The notes under the pieces were generated by a model that did not search any database, was not told the DNA's origin, and worked only from the letters and a program-made list of their open reading frames with translations. The translations under genes and the position numbers were made by a program. From an alpha proteobacterium AAP38 (GTDB lineage Bacteria > Pseudomonadota > Alphaproteobacteria > Azospirillales > Azospirillaceae): a DNA stretch of 64,000 nucleotides. Shown in pieces: positions 1 through 8,863 of this stretch. The DNA lies in the NCBI GenBank assembly GCA_001296005.1, contig LJHR01000003.1, forward strand, positions 1 through 64,000, in the 5' to 3' direction. Positions within the stretch are counted from its first letter, which is position 1, and each line of letters opens with the position of its first letter.

Positions 1-214
1 CGGCGCTTGAGGGGAGTTAATGAAACGGGGGTGCAGGGCATCCCCGTCATTTGGCCGGCGGGCACGAACTTGTCACTGGTCCATCCAAGCCGTGCCACGC
101 TACCGCCAAGATTGGGGGGGCAAATCGACGGGGTGAGGGGTTCGCCCTTGCCTTGGCCCCCGGCGGTTTGGCAGTAGAGAAGCCAACCTAACGGGTCCAT
201 GCGGTTTTGGGGAA
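1..214. other. window edge, no assignable gene
   Basis: No reading frame here has convincing coding character or a recognisable product. A stop codon at positions 8-10 could be the end of a gene lying upstream of the window, but only three codons are visible. The stretch is rich in G runs and probably holds the promoter and leader of the lipoprotein gene that follows. Confidence 0.4.
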
Positions 215-637
215 ATGATGAACAAGCGCAGCCTGTGTTTGATCTGTCTGATGCTGGTGGTTGCCGGATGCCAGACGAAGCCGCCGCCGGCACCGGCGCC
301 GGTTGCGGAGGCACCGCCCCCGCCGCCGCCCAAGCCGCGCACCATCGTCATGGAGGACAGCGACATTGCCGGCTTCCAGGGCGCGCTGCGGGAACTGGGG
401 GGCAAGTCCATCGATGTTCCGGTGGGCTGGGCCAACCCGATCACCGGCAAGCGCGGTGCCGTGAAGGTGCTGCGCGACGGCTATGACGGGCAGAACCGTC
501 CCTGCCGCGAGTTCCATTCCGTCGTTATCCTGGAGGAGATGTACCAGCATGCGACCGGTTTCCTGTGCCGTCAGCCCGATGGCGTATGGGAAGTGGTGCA
601 GGCGCGGGACTATCCCCTCTACCGTCACGTCCAGTAA
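215..637 (+). CDS. small outer-membrane-type lipoprotein, function unknown
   Basis: The 140-residue product starts with a short basic n-region and a hydrophobic core, followed by a lipobox ending VAGC with the lipidated Cys at residue 19. A Pro/Ala-rich tether (about residues 22-41) leads to a globular domain of about 95 residues containing two Cys. This is the layout of a lipoprotein processed by Lgt and LspA, probably sent to the outer membrane because no Asp follows the Cys. The C-terminal half (KRGAVKVL...CREFHSVVI...GFLCRQPDGVW) resembles the domain seen in Rickettsia-type 17-kDa surface antigens. That match is by eye. ATG at 218 is an alternative start. The next gene begins 32 bases downstream on the same strand. 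Confidence 0.7.
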   Translation: MMNKRSLCLICLMLVVAGCQTKPPPAPAPVAEAPPPPPPKPRTIVMEDSDIAGFQGALRELGGKSIDVPVGWANPITGKRGAVKVLRDGYDGQNRPCREFHSVVILEEMYQHATGFLCRQPDGVWEVVQARDYPLYRHVQ

Positions 638-669
638 GCGGACGGACGCTTGAATAGGGAAGAAGTACC

Positions 670-1962
670 ATGCGCCGTCAGGTCCTGATCGCATCCGCCC
701 TGTTGCTGGGAACCGCCCTGGGGGCGGTGTGGTGGCTGGGCGGCGACCGGGCGGAACGGCGCGATCCGGCCGGTATCCTGATCCCCGAAAAGGTGGCAGG
801 ACCGGTGGTGGTGGAACGGTCCTTGGCGTCCGGTCCCGGCACCGTCCTGCCCATGGCCGATCCCGATGCCGGCGTGCTGTCGGACAAGGGGTTGAAGGAA
901 ATCAACGCCCTGTTCACGGCAACCAAGAGCCGGGCCCTGCTGGTCTGGCACGCGGGCGCCCTGCAGCTGGAACTTTATGCCCCCGATGTTCAGGCCGGCG
1001 ACATGCTGGAGGCATCGGGTCTGATGCCGGCCATCATGGCGCTGCTCACCGGACAGGCGCTGCGCGACGGGGTGCTGCCGGGCCTGGACACGGGCATTGC
1101 CACCTGGGTCCCCGAATGGGCCGGCGATGACCGGGGCCGCATCACGGTGCGCCAGCTTCTGGAAGGCACGTCGGGTCTGACGCTGCCGGCGACCGCCCCG
1201 GATGGCAATGCCATCGCCTGGACCCTTTCGGCCAAGCTGGACAGCGAGCCGGGCAGCCGCTTCGCCCCCAACCTGTTCGAAGCCCAGGTGCTGGGCCTGG
1301 TCCTGTCGCGTGCGGCGGGCGTGCCGGCAGCCGACCTTCTGTCCAACAAGCTGTGGCAGCCCATGGGCGCGCGACCGGGCAGCCTGACCGCCGGTGGCGG
1401 CGATGGGGCCGCCTATCTGCAATGCTGCGTGAAGGCGACGGCTCGCGACTGGCTGCGGCCCGGCCTGCTGCTGCTGCTGGAGGGCGGTATGGTGGGGGGC
1501 ACGCAACTGGTGCCCACCCCCTGGCTGGACCAGATGGAACGGCCCATCTCCCATGCCCGGCATGATGGCTGGCGCGTGCGCCTGGGCTGGCCGTTTGAGC
1601 CGGTGAACGGCAATGGTGCCAAGAAGCCGTTCTCCGACGGGGATACGATCTTCCTGTCCGGCGCGGACGGGTCGCGGCTTTACGTGTCGAAGGGGCGTGA
1701 TCTGGTTGTGCTGCGCCTGGGGCCGGCGGTTCCCGACTGGGACGAATCGGCACTGGCCAATCTCGTATCGCGGTCCCTCACCACGCCGCCGGCGGAGTTT
1801 CGTTCCAAGAACGGCATGAAGGTGGGGCGCGCCCGCGACCTGAATGGTCAGGTGGAGATGCCACCCATCGTCAAGCCGCCCCCCGTGCCGAAGGTTACGG
1901 TGGAGCCGTTGGGCCCCCCGCCGGGTGGTGCGTCCAACCCCGTCCCGGCAGCCGATCGCTGA
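670..1962 (+). CDS. membrane-anchored beta-lactamase-fold protein, probably catalytically inactive
   Basis: The 430-residue product has an N-terminal signal or anchor (residues 4-23). Its body follows the serine beta-lactamase / penicillin-binding protein pattern: an ITVRQLLEGTSGL segment at about 158-170, a PGSRFAP...LGLVLSRAAG segment at 195-217, then an ATARDW..GLLLLLEGG segment. The hallmark residues are altered. The SxxK equivalent reads SGLM (116-119) so Lys is Met, the YxN Tyr is Pro200, and the KTG/HxG strand reads SGADG. The C-terminal 50 residues are a Pro-rich tail. The fold is recognisable but an acyl-serine mechanism looks lost. A structural or ligand-binding role is inference. 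It lies 32 bases after the lipoprotein gene, so the two may be co-transcribed. Confidence 0.65.
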   Translation: MRRQVLIASALLLGTALGAVWWLGGDRAERRDPAGILIPEKVAGPVVVERSLASGPGTVLPMADPDAGVLSDKGLKEINALFTATKSRALLVWHAGALQLELYAPDVQAGDMLEASGLMPAIMALLTGQALRDGVLPGLDTGIATWVPEWAGDDRGRITVRQLLEGTSGLTLPATAPDGNAIAWTLSAKLDSEPGSRFAPNLFEAQVLGLVLSRAAGVPAADLLSNKLWQPMGARPGSLTAGGGDGAAYLQCCVKATARDWLRPGLLLLLEGGMVGGTQLVPTPWLDQMERPISHARHDGWRVRLGWPFEPVNGNGAKKPFSDGDTIFLSGADGSRLYVSKGRDLVVLRLGPAVPDWDESALANLVSRSLTTPPAEFRSKNGMKVGRARDLNGQVEMPPIVKPPPVPKVTVEPLGPPPGGASNPVPAADR

Positions 1963-2001
1963 CAGGACGGGGATAGGGGCAGCCTGGGAATAGGCTGTTG
2001 A

Positions 2002-2316
2002 TTACTTGGACTTGAAGGCGCGCAACTGCTTATTGAACTCTGCCGCCAACTTCTCCATTCGGGTCGAAGCATCATTATACTTCTTGGTCCAGTCGCCACC
2101 GGCGCGGCCCTTGCCCTCGAATTCCAGGCAGGCGAGATATTCTTGCGTTTCAGCCACATAGGCCTTAACGGCCTGCTGCGCCGCCACCATGTCCGCCTCT
2201 GCCGCCGATGCACCATCGGGCAGGTTGGGTGCATCCTTCAACGTGCATTCGGCATGAGCCGCGCCGACAAACCCGAACGCTGCCACCGCCAGCATGGCCG
2301 CAACCATTTTCTTCAT
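2002..2316 (-). CDS. small secreted protein, function unknown
   Basis: The 104-residue product has a classic Sec signal peptide (MKKMVAAMLAVAAF...) with an AHA cleavage site at about residue 22. The mature part of about 80 residues is charged and probably helical, with two Cys that could form a disulfide. I chose ATG at 2314-2316 because an AGGGG ribosome site lies about eight bases upstream and the signal peptide starts there; a longer frame upstream has neither. I do not recognise the family. The gene converges on the beta-lactamase-fold gene, whose stop is 39 bases away. Confidence 0.65.
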   Translation of the reverse strand: MKKMVAAMLAVAAFGFVGAAHAECTLKDAPNLPDGASAAEADMVAAQQAVKAYVAETQEYLACLEFEGKGRAGGDWTKKYNDASTRMEKLAAEFNKQLRAFKSK

Positions 2317-2789
2317 CGTGAAAGCCCCTTTTTCATCGCCACTTATCGTTGACACACTTTCGATTAGGCGGGGGACGTTCCGTCCCTCCGGCGCCCCTCC
2401 CTAGGGCTTCTGATTGCCGAGTTTACCGGCAATTTATTAACCAGTTGTTTGCGACCTCCGCGCATCCTGCGAATCCACCGCTGGTACAGTAGATACGCCT
2501 ACATTTTCGTTACAAGCTCGGTTATACCTATGCGAAAGTATGTCGGGTCGGCAAGGGGCATTCCCGCGGGACCGAACATGGGATGGGTTTTAATAAAAAT
2601 GTCGATAATTAACTACTCATTCCATCGCGTGTAATGGTTTCCAGGTCCTTCTTGGTGGGGATCGGCGACCTGTCATCATAATTGATGGCACGGTCGTTCT
2701 AATCGGGATGTTTTCGCTTGTGCGGGATTTGTGTGCCTGTGCAGTAATCAGGATACGCGTGCGGAAAAGGACAGGAGAGGTTCAGCGAG
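2317..2789. other. AT-rich intergenic region between divergent genes
   Basis: This stretch of about 470 bases holds no convincing gene. It contains the leader of the secreted-protein gene on the minus strand and the promoter region of the chemoreceptor gene on the plus strand. The interval 2410-2640 is clearly AT-richer than its surroundings. A small inverted repeat (ATTGCCG / CGGCAAT, about 2412-2432) is visible. No clear sigma-28 flagellar promoter could be picked out by eye. Confidence 0.5.
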
Positions 2790-4508
2790 ATGAGCACTAT
2801 CAATCGGACCATGCGACCGACCGGCAAGTCTGCGCCGGCCGCCGGCTCCGCCGGGGGGGTGGGCGCCCTTTTTGGTAACTGGTCCATCAGCCGGAAGATC
2901 ACCTTCTCCATCGCTGTGCCGGTTATTATCGGCCTGGGTGCTGTGATCGGGCTCAGCGCGTCGTCGATGAACGATGCGATGCTGGACCTGTCCAAGCGCT
3001 CCGAGAGCCAGGTCACGGAGATGATGGCGGCCCAGATGGCCGCTGCCGTCCGCTTCAAGAATTCCGACGCCGTCGCCGACAGCTACGCCGACCTCGCCTC
3101 TGCCAAAGGCACCAGCCTGGCGGCCGTGAAGGTGGTCGATGCCGATGGCGAAGTGCTGAACGAGTATCCCACCAAGGACAAGCCGCTGCCGGCCGGCATG
3201 ACGGGCTTCGATTTCGCCAAGGCGAAGATCGACAAGACCGTCGGTGAAGTGAAGGTGCAGGATCTGGGTGATTTCCTGATTGCCCAGGCACCGGTACGCG
3301 CCGGTGCCAACCGCGATCAGGTCGGCACGCTGACCGTGGCCTGGAGTCGCGCCAATGTACAGTCCTCCATCTCCGCCGCAGTCATGGGCAATCTGCTGAT
3401 CGCCGCTATCGTGCTGGCGGTTCTGATCGGTCTGCTGGTCTTCCTGCTGCACAAGATCGTGGGCGCCCCGCTGAAGGACATGCAGTCCGCCATGTCCAAG
3501 CTGGCGGGTGGCGACCTGACGGTGGCCGTGTCCGGTCTGGGCCGCGGCGACGAGATCGGCGCCATGGCGCAGTCGGTGCAGGTCTTCAAGGACAACGCGC
3601 TTGAGGTGGAAAACCTGCGCCGTCGCCAGGAAGAGGCCGAGCGTCAGGCCGCCGTCGAGAAGAAGGCGTCCATGGAGAAGCTGGCGTCCGACTTTGAGAA
3701 TTCGGTGAAGGGCGTCGTGGCAGAGCTGTCCGGTGCCTCCAGCCAGGTGCAGTCCACCGCCGAAGGCCTGTCGGCCTCTGCCGAGGAAAGCCGTGCGCAG
3801 ACCAGTGCGGTGGCCGCCGCCACGCAGCAGGCCAGCGCCAATGTGCAGTCGGTTGCCAGCGCCACCGAGGAACTGGCCGGCTCGCTGGCTGAGATTTCCA
3901 ATCAGGTCAATACCTCGGCCCGCATCGCCCGCGATGCCGCCAAGACCGCCGAAAAGACTAACGGTACCGTGCAGTCGCTGGCCCAGCGTGCCCAGTCGAT
4001 CGGTGACGTGGTGAAGCTGATCAGCGACATCGCTAGCCAGACCAACCTGCTGGCCCTGAACGCGACGATTGAGGCGGCACGCGCCGGTGAAGCCGGCAAG
4101 GGCTTCGCCGTCGTGGCATCGGAAGTGAAGTCGCTGGCCAATCAGACGGCCAAGGCCACGGAAGAGATTGCCAGCCAGATCACCACCATGCAGGACGCCA
4201 CCAAGGAGGCCGTCGACGCCATCGTCGTCATCAGCCGTACCATCGCGGAGATTAATGACATCTCCGAAATGGTCGCCGGTGCCGTTGAAGAGCAGGACGC
4301 CGCCACCAAGGAAATCGCCCGCAATGTGCAGCAGGCTTCGATGGGCACGATGGAAGTGACCCGCAATATCGAAAGCCTGGAGCAGGTGGCCCATCAGACC
4401 GGTTCGTCTGCCACCGACATGTTGTCGGCTGCCCGCAACATGGCTCGCCAATCTGGCGAGCTGGGCAATACCGTCGACCGCTTCCTGGCCCAGGTGCGCA
4501 GCGCATAA
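2790..4508 (+). CDS. methyl-accepting chemotaxis protein
   Basis: This 572-residue transmembrane chemoreceptor signals through CheW/CheA. A cytoplasmic N-tail of about 35 residues precedes TM1 (about 37-57). A compact periplasmic domain of about 140 residues (60-198) has a single-Cache-like look ([14 protein letters not shown]). TM2 (200-221) and HAMP (221-275) follow, then a long signalling coiled coil with the conserved hairpin tip at about 418-452 ([20 protein letters not shown]...). No C-terminal CheB/CheR-tethering pentapeptide is seen. GGAGAGG a few bases upstream of the ATG supports the start. It stands alone, followed by a double terminator. The ligand cannot be told from sequence. 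Confidence 0.95.
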   Translation: MSTINRTMRPTGKSAPAAGSAGGVGALFGNWSISRKITFSIAVPVIIGLGAVIGLSASSMNDAMLDLSKRSESQVTEMMAAQMAAAVRFKNSDAVADSYADLASAKGTSLAAVKVVDADGEVLNEYPTKDKPLPAGMTGFDFAKAKIDKTVGEVKVQDLGDFLIAQAPVRAGANRDQVGTLTVAWSRANVQSSISAAVMGNLLIAAIVLAVLIGLLVFLLHKIVGAPLKDMQSAMSKLAGGDLTVAVSGLGRGDEIGAMAQSVQVFKDNALEVENLRRRQEEAERQAAVEKKASMEKLASDFENSVKGVVAELSGASSQVQSTAEGLSASAEESRAQTSAVAAATQQASANVQSVASATEELAGSLAEISNQVNTSARIARDAAKTAEKTNGTVQSLAQRAQSIGDVVKLISDIASQTNLLALNATIEAARAGEAGKGFAVVASEVKSLANQTAKATEEIASQITTMQDATKEAVDAIVVISRTIAEINDISEMVAGAVEEQDAATKEIARNVQQASMGTMEVTRNIESLEQVAHQTGSSATDMLSAARNMARQSGELGNTVDRFLAQVRSA

Positions 4509-4521
4509 AGGACGCCAGCGT

Positions 4522-4578
4522 AATCAGACCAGTCCTGATTTTTTCCGCAGACCCCCGTCCTTCCGGACGGGGGTTTTG
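4522..4578 (+). terminator. tandem rho-independent terminators of the chemoreceptor gene
   Basis: Two hairpins lie back to back after the stop codon. The first is AATCAG/CTGATT followed by a T run (4522-4544). The second has 10-bp perfect arms, ACCCCCGTCC / GGACGGGGGT, with a TTCC loop (4551-4574) and a T run. Confidence 0.85.
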
Positions 4579-4682
4579 CGTTTTTGCTCTATGCGTAAGG
4601 GGGGCTTGTCCGGCTGGTGCAGTCGGTAGTGATTTGTTAATATAGGTTAACGTGTGGCCCTCCTGGGGCCGTGCCACCATGA

Positions 4683-5312
4683 ATGCCCAGGCATCAGATG
4701 CGGTTCTGCCGGATCGGATTTTTGCTGCTTTCCATGATCGCCCCCACCATACCCGTGGCGGGGACTGCCCAGACATTGCCGATTGCAGCGCGGGCAGAGG
4801 ACAGCCCCCTGATCGGCACTGTGCTGCGGACCGTCGCGGCGGAGATTTTGACCGATCAGGTGGTGTTGACCGGCCTGCGGCAGGCCGTGCGGGAGAATGA
4901 CGCCTACACCATGGATGCCATCATTCAGCGTGATGTCACCTGGCGTTTGCAGGCCAAGCGGGGAACCGGGCCGCTGCTGGACACGGTCATGCATGGGGAG
5001 ATGTCGCGCCATCTGGCCCTGGCGCGTGTGCCACGGCAGGCCGTGCTGGCCGATCTGATCCTGACCGACGACCGGGGCCTGCTGGTGGCGGCGACACGGA
5101 TTCCCAGTGATTATGATCAGTCGGACGAGGCTAAATATATCGTCCCCACCACCTCCGACCCCGGCATGGTGCATGTGGAGGAGGCGGCCTATGACGAATC
5201 GGCGGATGATTATGTTGTGGCGGCCAGCATCCTGTTAATCGACCCGGCGGACGGGCGCATGCTGGGCGTGCTGTGCGCGAATTTTACGCTGGCAGCCCTG
5301 GCCCGGGATTGA
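4683..5312 (+). CDS. secreted Cache (PDC) sensor-domain protein
   Basis: The 209-residue product has an N-terminal hydrophobic signal (about residues 8-29) and then a single extracytoplasmic domain. The segment LTDDRGLLVAATRIPSDYDQSDEAKY (about 125-150) matches the PDC/Cache signature usually found in the sensor part of chemoreceptors and kinases (D..G..VA.T...SDY.Q.DE). No output domain is attached, so this is a free periplasmic sensor or binding protein. It may partner with a membrane receptor such as the chemoreceptor just upstream, which is inference. An in-frame ATG at 4698 is an equally reasonable start. It ends facing pyrE. Confidence 0.7.
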   Translation: MPRHQMRFCRIGFLLLSMIAPTIPVAGTAQTLPIAARAEDSPLIGTVLRTVAAEILTDQVVLTGLRQAVRENDAYTMDAIIQRDVTWRLQAKRGTGPLLDTVMHGEMSRHLALARVPRQAVLADLILTDDRGLLVAATRIPSDYDQSDEAKYIVPTTSDPGMVHVEEAAYDESADDYVVAASILLIDPADGRMLGVLCANFTLAALARD

Positions 5313-5341
5313 ACAAGGGGCGCCTTGTGGCACCCCTTGTT
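5312..5341. terminator. bidirectional terminator-like hairpin between convergent genes
   Basis: The arms AACAAGGGGCGCC and GGCACCCCTTGTT, with a four-base loop and one bulge, overlap the last base of the Cache-protein stop codon. They fill the gap before the pyrE stop, so they can serve both strands. Confidence 0.6.
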
Positions 5342-5347
5342 TAAAGA

Positions 5348-6025
5348 TCAGGCCTTGGCTTCGTTCCCACCATTGCTGGCCGACCAGGCTTCCGGCGCAT
5401 GCAGGAACTTCTCGACCTCGCTCAGCGTGTGACTGTCGAAGTAATTGCCCTCTCGCGCGACACGCAGAACGTCCCACCAAGTGGCCAGGGCGTGCAGCTT
5501 CACGCCCATCTCGGCCATGGTCGTTTCCGACTGCGGGAAGATGCCGTAATGGAAGACGACCCAGATATGCTCGACAATGGCGCCGGCATTACGCAGCGCA
5601 TTGACGAAATTGATCTTCGATCCGCCCTCGCTGGCCAGATCCTCCACCAGCAGCACCCGCTGGCCTTCCAGCAACTGACCCTCGATCTGGGCATTGCGAC
5701 CGAAACCCTTTGGCTTCTTTCGGACATACAGCATGGGCAGGTCCATGGCGTCGGACACGAACGCGGCATAGGGGATGCCCGCCGTCTCGCCACCTGCCAC
5801 GGCGTCAAATGCCTCGAACCCGGCCTCACGGCACAGCTGATCCTTGGCCGCATTGATCAGGAAGCGGCGGGCGCGCGGGAAGCTGATCAGCTTGCGGCAG
5901 TCTATATAGACGGGGCTGGCGCGGCCCGAGGTGAAGATGAACGGCTTTTCCGCATTGAACAGGACCGACTTGGTCTCGATCAGGATGCGGGCCGTTTGGG
6001 TGGCGGCGGTTGCGGCGTCGATCAT
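5348..6025 (-). CDS. pyrE: orotate phosphoribosyltransferase
   Basis: PyrE (225 residues) transfers phosphoribose from PRPP to orotate, making orotidine 5'-phosphate in de novo pyrimidine synthesis in the cytosol. The frame shows [16 protein letters not shown] near the N-terminus, [11 protein letters not shown], and the PRPP loop [14 protein letters not shown] (normally VxxVEDxxTTGGS; Ala-Ser replaces the two Thr). I chose ATG at 6023-6025 ([12 protein letters not shown]) because AGGAAC lies upstream and the upstream extension runs into the REP-like repeats. pyrC lies upstream on the same strand, with the REP-like pair between them. This arrangement suggests one transcript for dihydroorotase and PyrE. 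Confidence 0.95.
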   Translation of the reverse strand: MIDAATAATQTARILIETKSVLFNAEKPFIFTSGRASPVYIDCRKLISFPRARRFLINAAKDQLCREAGFEAFDAVAGGETAGIPYAAFVSDAMDLPMLYVRKKPKGFGRNAQIEGQLLEGQRVLLVEDLASEGGSKINFVNALRNAGAIVEHIWVVFHYGIFPQSETTMAEMGVKLHALATWWDVLRVAREGNYFDSHTLSEVEKFLHAPEAWSASNGGNEAKA

Positions 6026-6059
6026 GGCATGTTCCTGCGGGGGGATGGGGTTGGTTTTT

Positions 6060-6136
6060 GTCGCATGCGAGCTGACGCCCTTATGCGACCTACGAAAACA
6101 CCTTCTCGTAGGTCGCATAAGCGAAGCGCATGCGAC
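6060..6136. repeat. paired inverted REP-like elements (BIME-like)
   Basis: Two copies of the same unit stand head to head. On the plus strand GTAG (6108-6111) is followed by GTCGCAT (6112-6118), a short spacer and ATGCGAC (6130-6136). On the minus strand GTAG (6093-6090), GTCGCAT (6089-6083) and ATGCGAC (6066-6060) repeat the pattern. The inner arms 6080-6095 and 6106-6121 are a perfect 16-bp inverted repeat. A GTAG tetranucleotide followed by a palindrome is the known signature of REP elements mobilised by RAYT transposases. Confidence 0.75.
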
Positions 6137-6142
6137 GGAACT

Positions 6143-7195
6143 TCAAACAAGTCTCCAGTCCAGGCGTTCGCCCGACCGGAAGGGCAGCACGGCGGCCTTG
6201 CCGTCGATATCCAGGATATCGGGAACGGTTAGGCCACTCTTTTCCAGAGTGATGGTGTCGTCATTGGGGGGCAGGCCGTAATAGGCGGGGCCGTTCAGGC
6301 TGGTGAAGGCTTCCAGCTGGTCCAGCTTGCCTTCCTCATCGAAGACCTGGGTGTAAAGTTCCACAGCGGTTGCGGCGGTATAGATGCCGGCGCAGCCGCA
6401 GGCACTTTCCTTGGCGCCGATCGGGTGCGGCGCGCTGTCGGTGCCGAAGAAGAACCAGGGCTCGCCCGAGGTTGCTGCCTCGCGCAGGGCCAGACGGTGC
6501 GTCTCGCGCTTGGCGATGGGCAGACAGTAGAGATGCGGGCGGATGCCGCCGGCAAAGATGCTGGAACGGTTGATCATCAGGTGATGCGCCGTGATCGTGG
6601 CCGCCAGCTTGCCGGTCGGGCCATATTTGCGAACCACGTCCACGCCCTCTGCCGTCGTGATATGTTCCAGCACGATCTTCAGGTCGGGATGGCGGTCGCG
6701 AATCTTGGGCAGGACGGTATCGATGAACACGGCCTCTCGGTCGAAGATATCGACCTTCTGATCCGTCACCTCACCATGCACCAGCAGGGGCAGGCCGACC
6801 GTGGCCATGCGGTCCAGCGCCGGGGCCACCTTGTCCAGATCGGTGACGCCATGGGCGGAATTGGTGGTGGCGTGAGCCGGGTACATCTTCACCGCGGTAA
6901 AGATGCCAGCCTTCTTGCCCGCTTCCAGATCGTCCGGGTCGGTGCCGTCGGTCAGATAGGCGGTCATCAGCGGCTGGAACCGGCTGCCGGTGGGCAGGGC
7001 GCCCAGGATTTCTGCGCGATAGGTTTCGGCCTGGGCCGCCGTAATCACGGGGGGCACAAGATTGGGCATCACGATGGCCCGGCCCAGCTGTGCCGCCGAA
7101 TGCGGCAGCACCGCGCGCAGCATGGCGCCGGTTCGCAGATGCAGGTGCCAGTCGTCCGGGCGGCGGATGGTCAGGCGTTGCGGTTGCTGGGTCAT
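6143..7195 (-). CDS. pyrC: dihydroorotase (type II, PyrC)
   Basis: PyrC (350 residues) closes carbamoyl-aspartate to dihydroorotate, the third step of pyrimidine synthesis. It closely follows the E. coli type: [13 protein letters not shown] with the metal-binding Hx[13 protein letters not shown] carrying the Lys that becomes carbamylated, [17 protein letters not shown], and [10 protein letters not shown] with the catalytic Asp. ATG at 7193-7195 ([10 protein letters not shown]) gives the family length; a longer frame upstream adds residues with no counterpart. It runs in the same direction as pyrE, 117 bases away, with the REP-like pair filling the gap. Confidence 0.97.
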   Translation of the reverse strand: MTQQPQRLTIRRPDDWHLHLRTGAMLRAVLPHSAAQLGRAIVMPNLVPPVITAAQAETYRAEILGALPTGSRFQPLMTAYLTDGTDPDDLEAGKKAGIFTAVKMYPAHATTNSAHGVTDLDKVAPALDRMATVGLPLLVHGEVTDQKVDIFDREAVFIDTVLPKIRDRHPDLKIVLEHITTAEGVDVVRKYGPTGKLAATITAHHLMINRSSIFAGGIRPHLYCLPIAKRETHRLALREAATSGEPWFFFGTDSAPHPIGAKESACGCAGIYTAATAVELYTQVFDEEGKLDQLEAFTSLNGPAYYGLPPNDDTITLEKSGLTVPDILDIDGKAAVLPFRSGERLDWRLV

Positions 7196-7393
7196 CGCGG
7201 TCGGGTCCCCTGGGGCCAAGTGCCCGATGTCTAGGGCCAAAGCCCGCGACACTCAAGCGCCGCTGCGGAAGGCCGGGCTTGCGCCCCACCGGGGGCTGTA
7301 CCGGGCGCCCTGCTTCGGCATGATTGACCGCAGGGGTTGAAGGGTCATAGGCTTGAGCACACGCCCAACGGGCCATCGCCCCAGGCAGGTGTC

Positions 7394-8227
7394 GTGACGG
7401 GTCATCGTGGCCGCCGCTGGCGGTATCTTCAGGCCGCCCTTGCGGCGCTGCCGCTTCTGCTTCCGGCCCCTGACGCCGGGGCCAGGGCGGCGGACAACCC
7501 GGCCTCCCGTGCTGCAACGGTTACCCTGGTCTGCGGCCCGCTGCCCTTCGTGTCGGATGGCATCAGCTGTGAGCGGGGAATCGGGGCTGAACTGGCGCGT
7601 GCCGCCTGTGACCGCGCCCGCCTGACCTGCACCTTTCAGCAGTTCCCCTGGCCCCGCGCCCAGAAAGAGGTGGAGATGCGGCAGGCCGACATCCTGATCG
7701 GCCCGTTCCGCACGCCGGAGCGGGAAGCCTGGATGGAGTTCAGCCGCGAACATTTCTATGTCGATCAGATGTGGCTGTTCCGCGCTGTGCCTGACAATGG
7801 GCCGATTCCCGGAGCGGATGGCCTGTCGCATATCGGCGTGCCCCTGGGCTGGGCGGTTGGCGGCGATCTGGCAAGCCGGACAGGTGTGACGGTGGAAATT
7901 GTGCGTACCGTCGATATCGGGCTGAACCTTATCACGGCCGGGCGGCTGGATGCGGTGGCGGCCCATGCCCGTGCCGTGGCCCGCTATCTGGATGAACATC
8001 CGGGCGTACGCTTCCTGCCGGTGGAGCAGCCTTTGTCGGTGCAGCGCTCCTACATGGGTTTTTCCAAGACCTTCGCGGGAAGCCTGGAACGCCGCCTGTT
8101 CGAGGCGGCTTACGAGTCGCTGCTGGCGGACAGGCTTTACGCCGACATCCTGGCCCGCAACAAGCCGTTCCCGGACATGCGGACCGAAGTGGCCACGCGC
8201 GGCCATCAGTTCCCCAAAGAGCCATAG
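7394..8227 (+). CDS. periplasmic solute-binding protein, family-3-like
   Basis: With the GTG start at 7394 the product has 277 residues, a basic n-region (GHRGRRWRY) and a hydrophobic signal ending near AGARA, then a type-II periplasmic binding fold. Segments such as ERGIGAELARAAC, FPWPRAQKEVEMRQADILIGPFRTPER and LNLITAGRLDAVAAHA are typical of amino-acid-binding-like proteins without an adjacent permease. The start is uncertain: a TTG at 7337 is also in frame, but GTG at 7394 has AGGCAGGT close upstream and gives a better signal peptide. No transporter genes flank it, so it may feed a sensor or a distant ABC system. The ligand is unknown. Confidence 0.75.
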   Translation: MTGHRGRRWRYLQAALAALPLLLPAPDAGARAADNPASRAATVTLVCGPLPFVSDGISCERGIGAELARAACDRARLTCTFQQFPWPRAQKEVEMRQADILIGPFRTPEREAWMEFSREHFYVDQMWLFRAVPDNGPIPGADGLSHIGVPLGWAVGGDLASRTGVTVEIVRTVDIGLNLITAGRLDAVAAHARAVARYLDEHPGVRFLPVEQPLSVQRSYMGFSKTFAGSLERRLFEAAYESLLADRLYADILARNKPFPDMRTEVATRGHQFPKEP

Positions 8228-8336
8228 CACAAGCCCGTTTGGCACCGTGCTGACCGGCGATATTGGCCCGGCTGCTGGCCCTGATCCGCCATAGGATGCC
8301 GGCGTTTGATCCGCATCGGAAAGGATTTCAGCGATC

Positions 8337-8807
8337 ATGTCCGGCAAGGAACATCACTATGCCGTCACCGTCACCTGGACCGGCAACCAGGGGACGGGCA
8401 CCAGCGCCTACCGCGCCTATTCCCGTGACCATCTGATCAGTGCGGGTGGAAAGCCTGCCATCGCCGGTTCGTCCGACCCGTCCTTCCGCGGCGATCCCGC
8501 CCGCTGGAACCCGGAGGACCTGCTGGTCGCGTCACTGTCGGCCTGTCACAAGCTCTGGTACCTGGGCCTGTGCGCGGGGGCCGGTGTCGTCGTCACCGAG
8601 TATGAGGATCGGGCCGAAGGCTGGATGGTGGAGGAAGGCAGCGGGGCCGGGCAGTTCACGCGCGTCCTGTTGCGCCCGCGCGTGACGCTGACGCCGGGAT
8701 CGGATGTGGAAAAGGCCCGGCACCTGCACCACAAGGCACATGAAATGTGCTTCATCGCCAGGTCGGTGAACTTCCCCGTAGAGGCGGAGCCGGAGATTGT
8801 TGTTTAG
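8337..8807 (+). CDS. OsmC-family peroxidase
   Basis: The 156-residue product is an OsmC/Ohr-fold protein. It contains WNPEDLLVASLSACHKLWYL (about 62-81) with the first redox Cys in the SACH motif, and HEMCFIARSVNFPV (about 136-149) with the second Cys. These two Cys form the catalytic pair that reduces organic or fatty-acid hydroperoxides in this family. The SACHKLWYL form is the general OsmC-like subgroup rather than Ohr. The ATG at 8337 lies 109 bases after the binding-protein gene. The 3' end of the gene belongs to a short imperfect tandem repeat continuing past the stop. Confidence 0.88.
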   Translation: MSGKEHHYAVTVTWTGNQGTGTSAYRAYSRDHLISAGGKPAIAGSSDPSFRGDPARWNPEDLLVASLSACHKLWYLGLCAGAGVVVTEYEDRAEGWMVEEGSGAGQFTRVLLRPRVTLTPGSDVEKARHLHHKAHEMCFIARSVNFPVEAEPEIVV

Positions 8808-8844
8808 GCGGAGCTGGAGATTGTGGCCTTAAGCGGAGCCGGAG
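8772..8844 (+). repeat. imperfect tandem repeat across the osmC stop codon
   Basis: A unit of about 24 bases beginning GCGGAGC(C/T)GGAG recurs at the last codons of osmC, just after its stop, and a third time at about 8833. The units read GCGGAGCCGGAGATTG, GCGGAGCTGGAGATTG and GCGGAGCCGGAGTTAC. The 3' end of the gene therefore looks locally duplicated. Confidence 0.6.
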
Positions 8845-8863
8845 TTACTCTCCGCTTAAGGCC
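8825..8863. terminator. inverted repeat between osmC and the nitrilase gene
   Basis: Perfect 14-bp arms GGCCTTAAGCGGAG (8825-8838) and CTCCGCTTAAGGCC (8850-8863) flank an 11-base loop. The right arm contains the stop codon of the convergent nitrilase gene. It probably ends transcription from both sides, although no T run follows. Confidence 0.6.

Noticed and set aside
2748-4451. Long open frame on the minus strand opposite the chemoreceptor gene
   Set aside because: It mirrors the plus-strand gene, has His/Gly-rich composition typical of reverse frames of GC-rich genes, and no recognisable motif.
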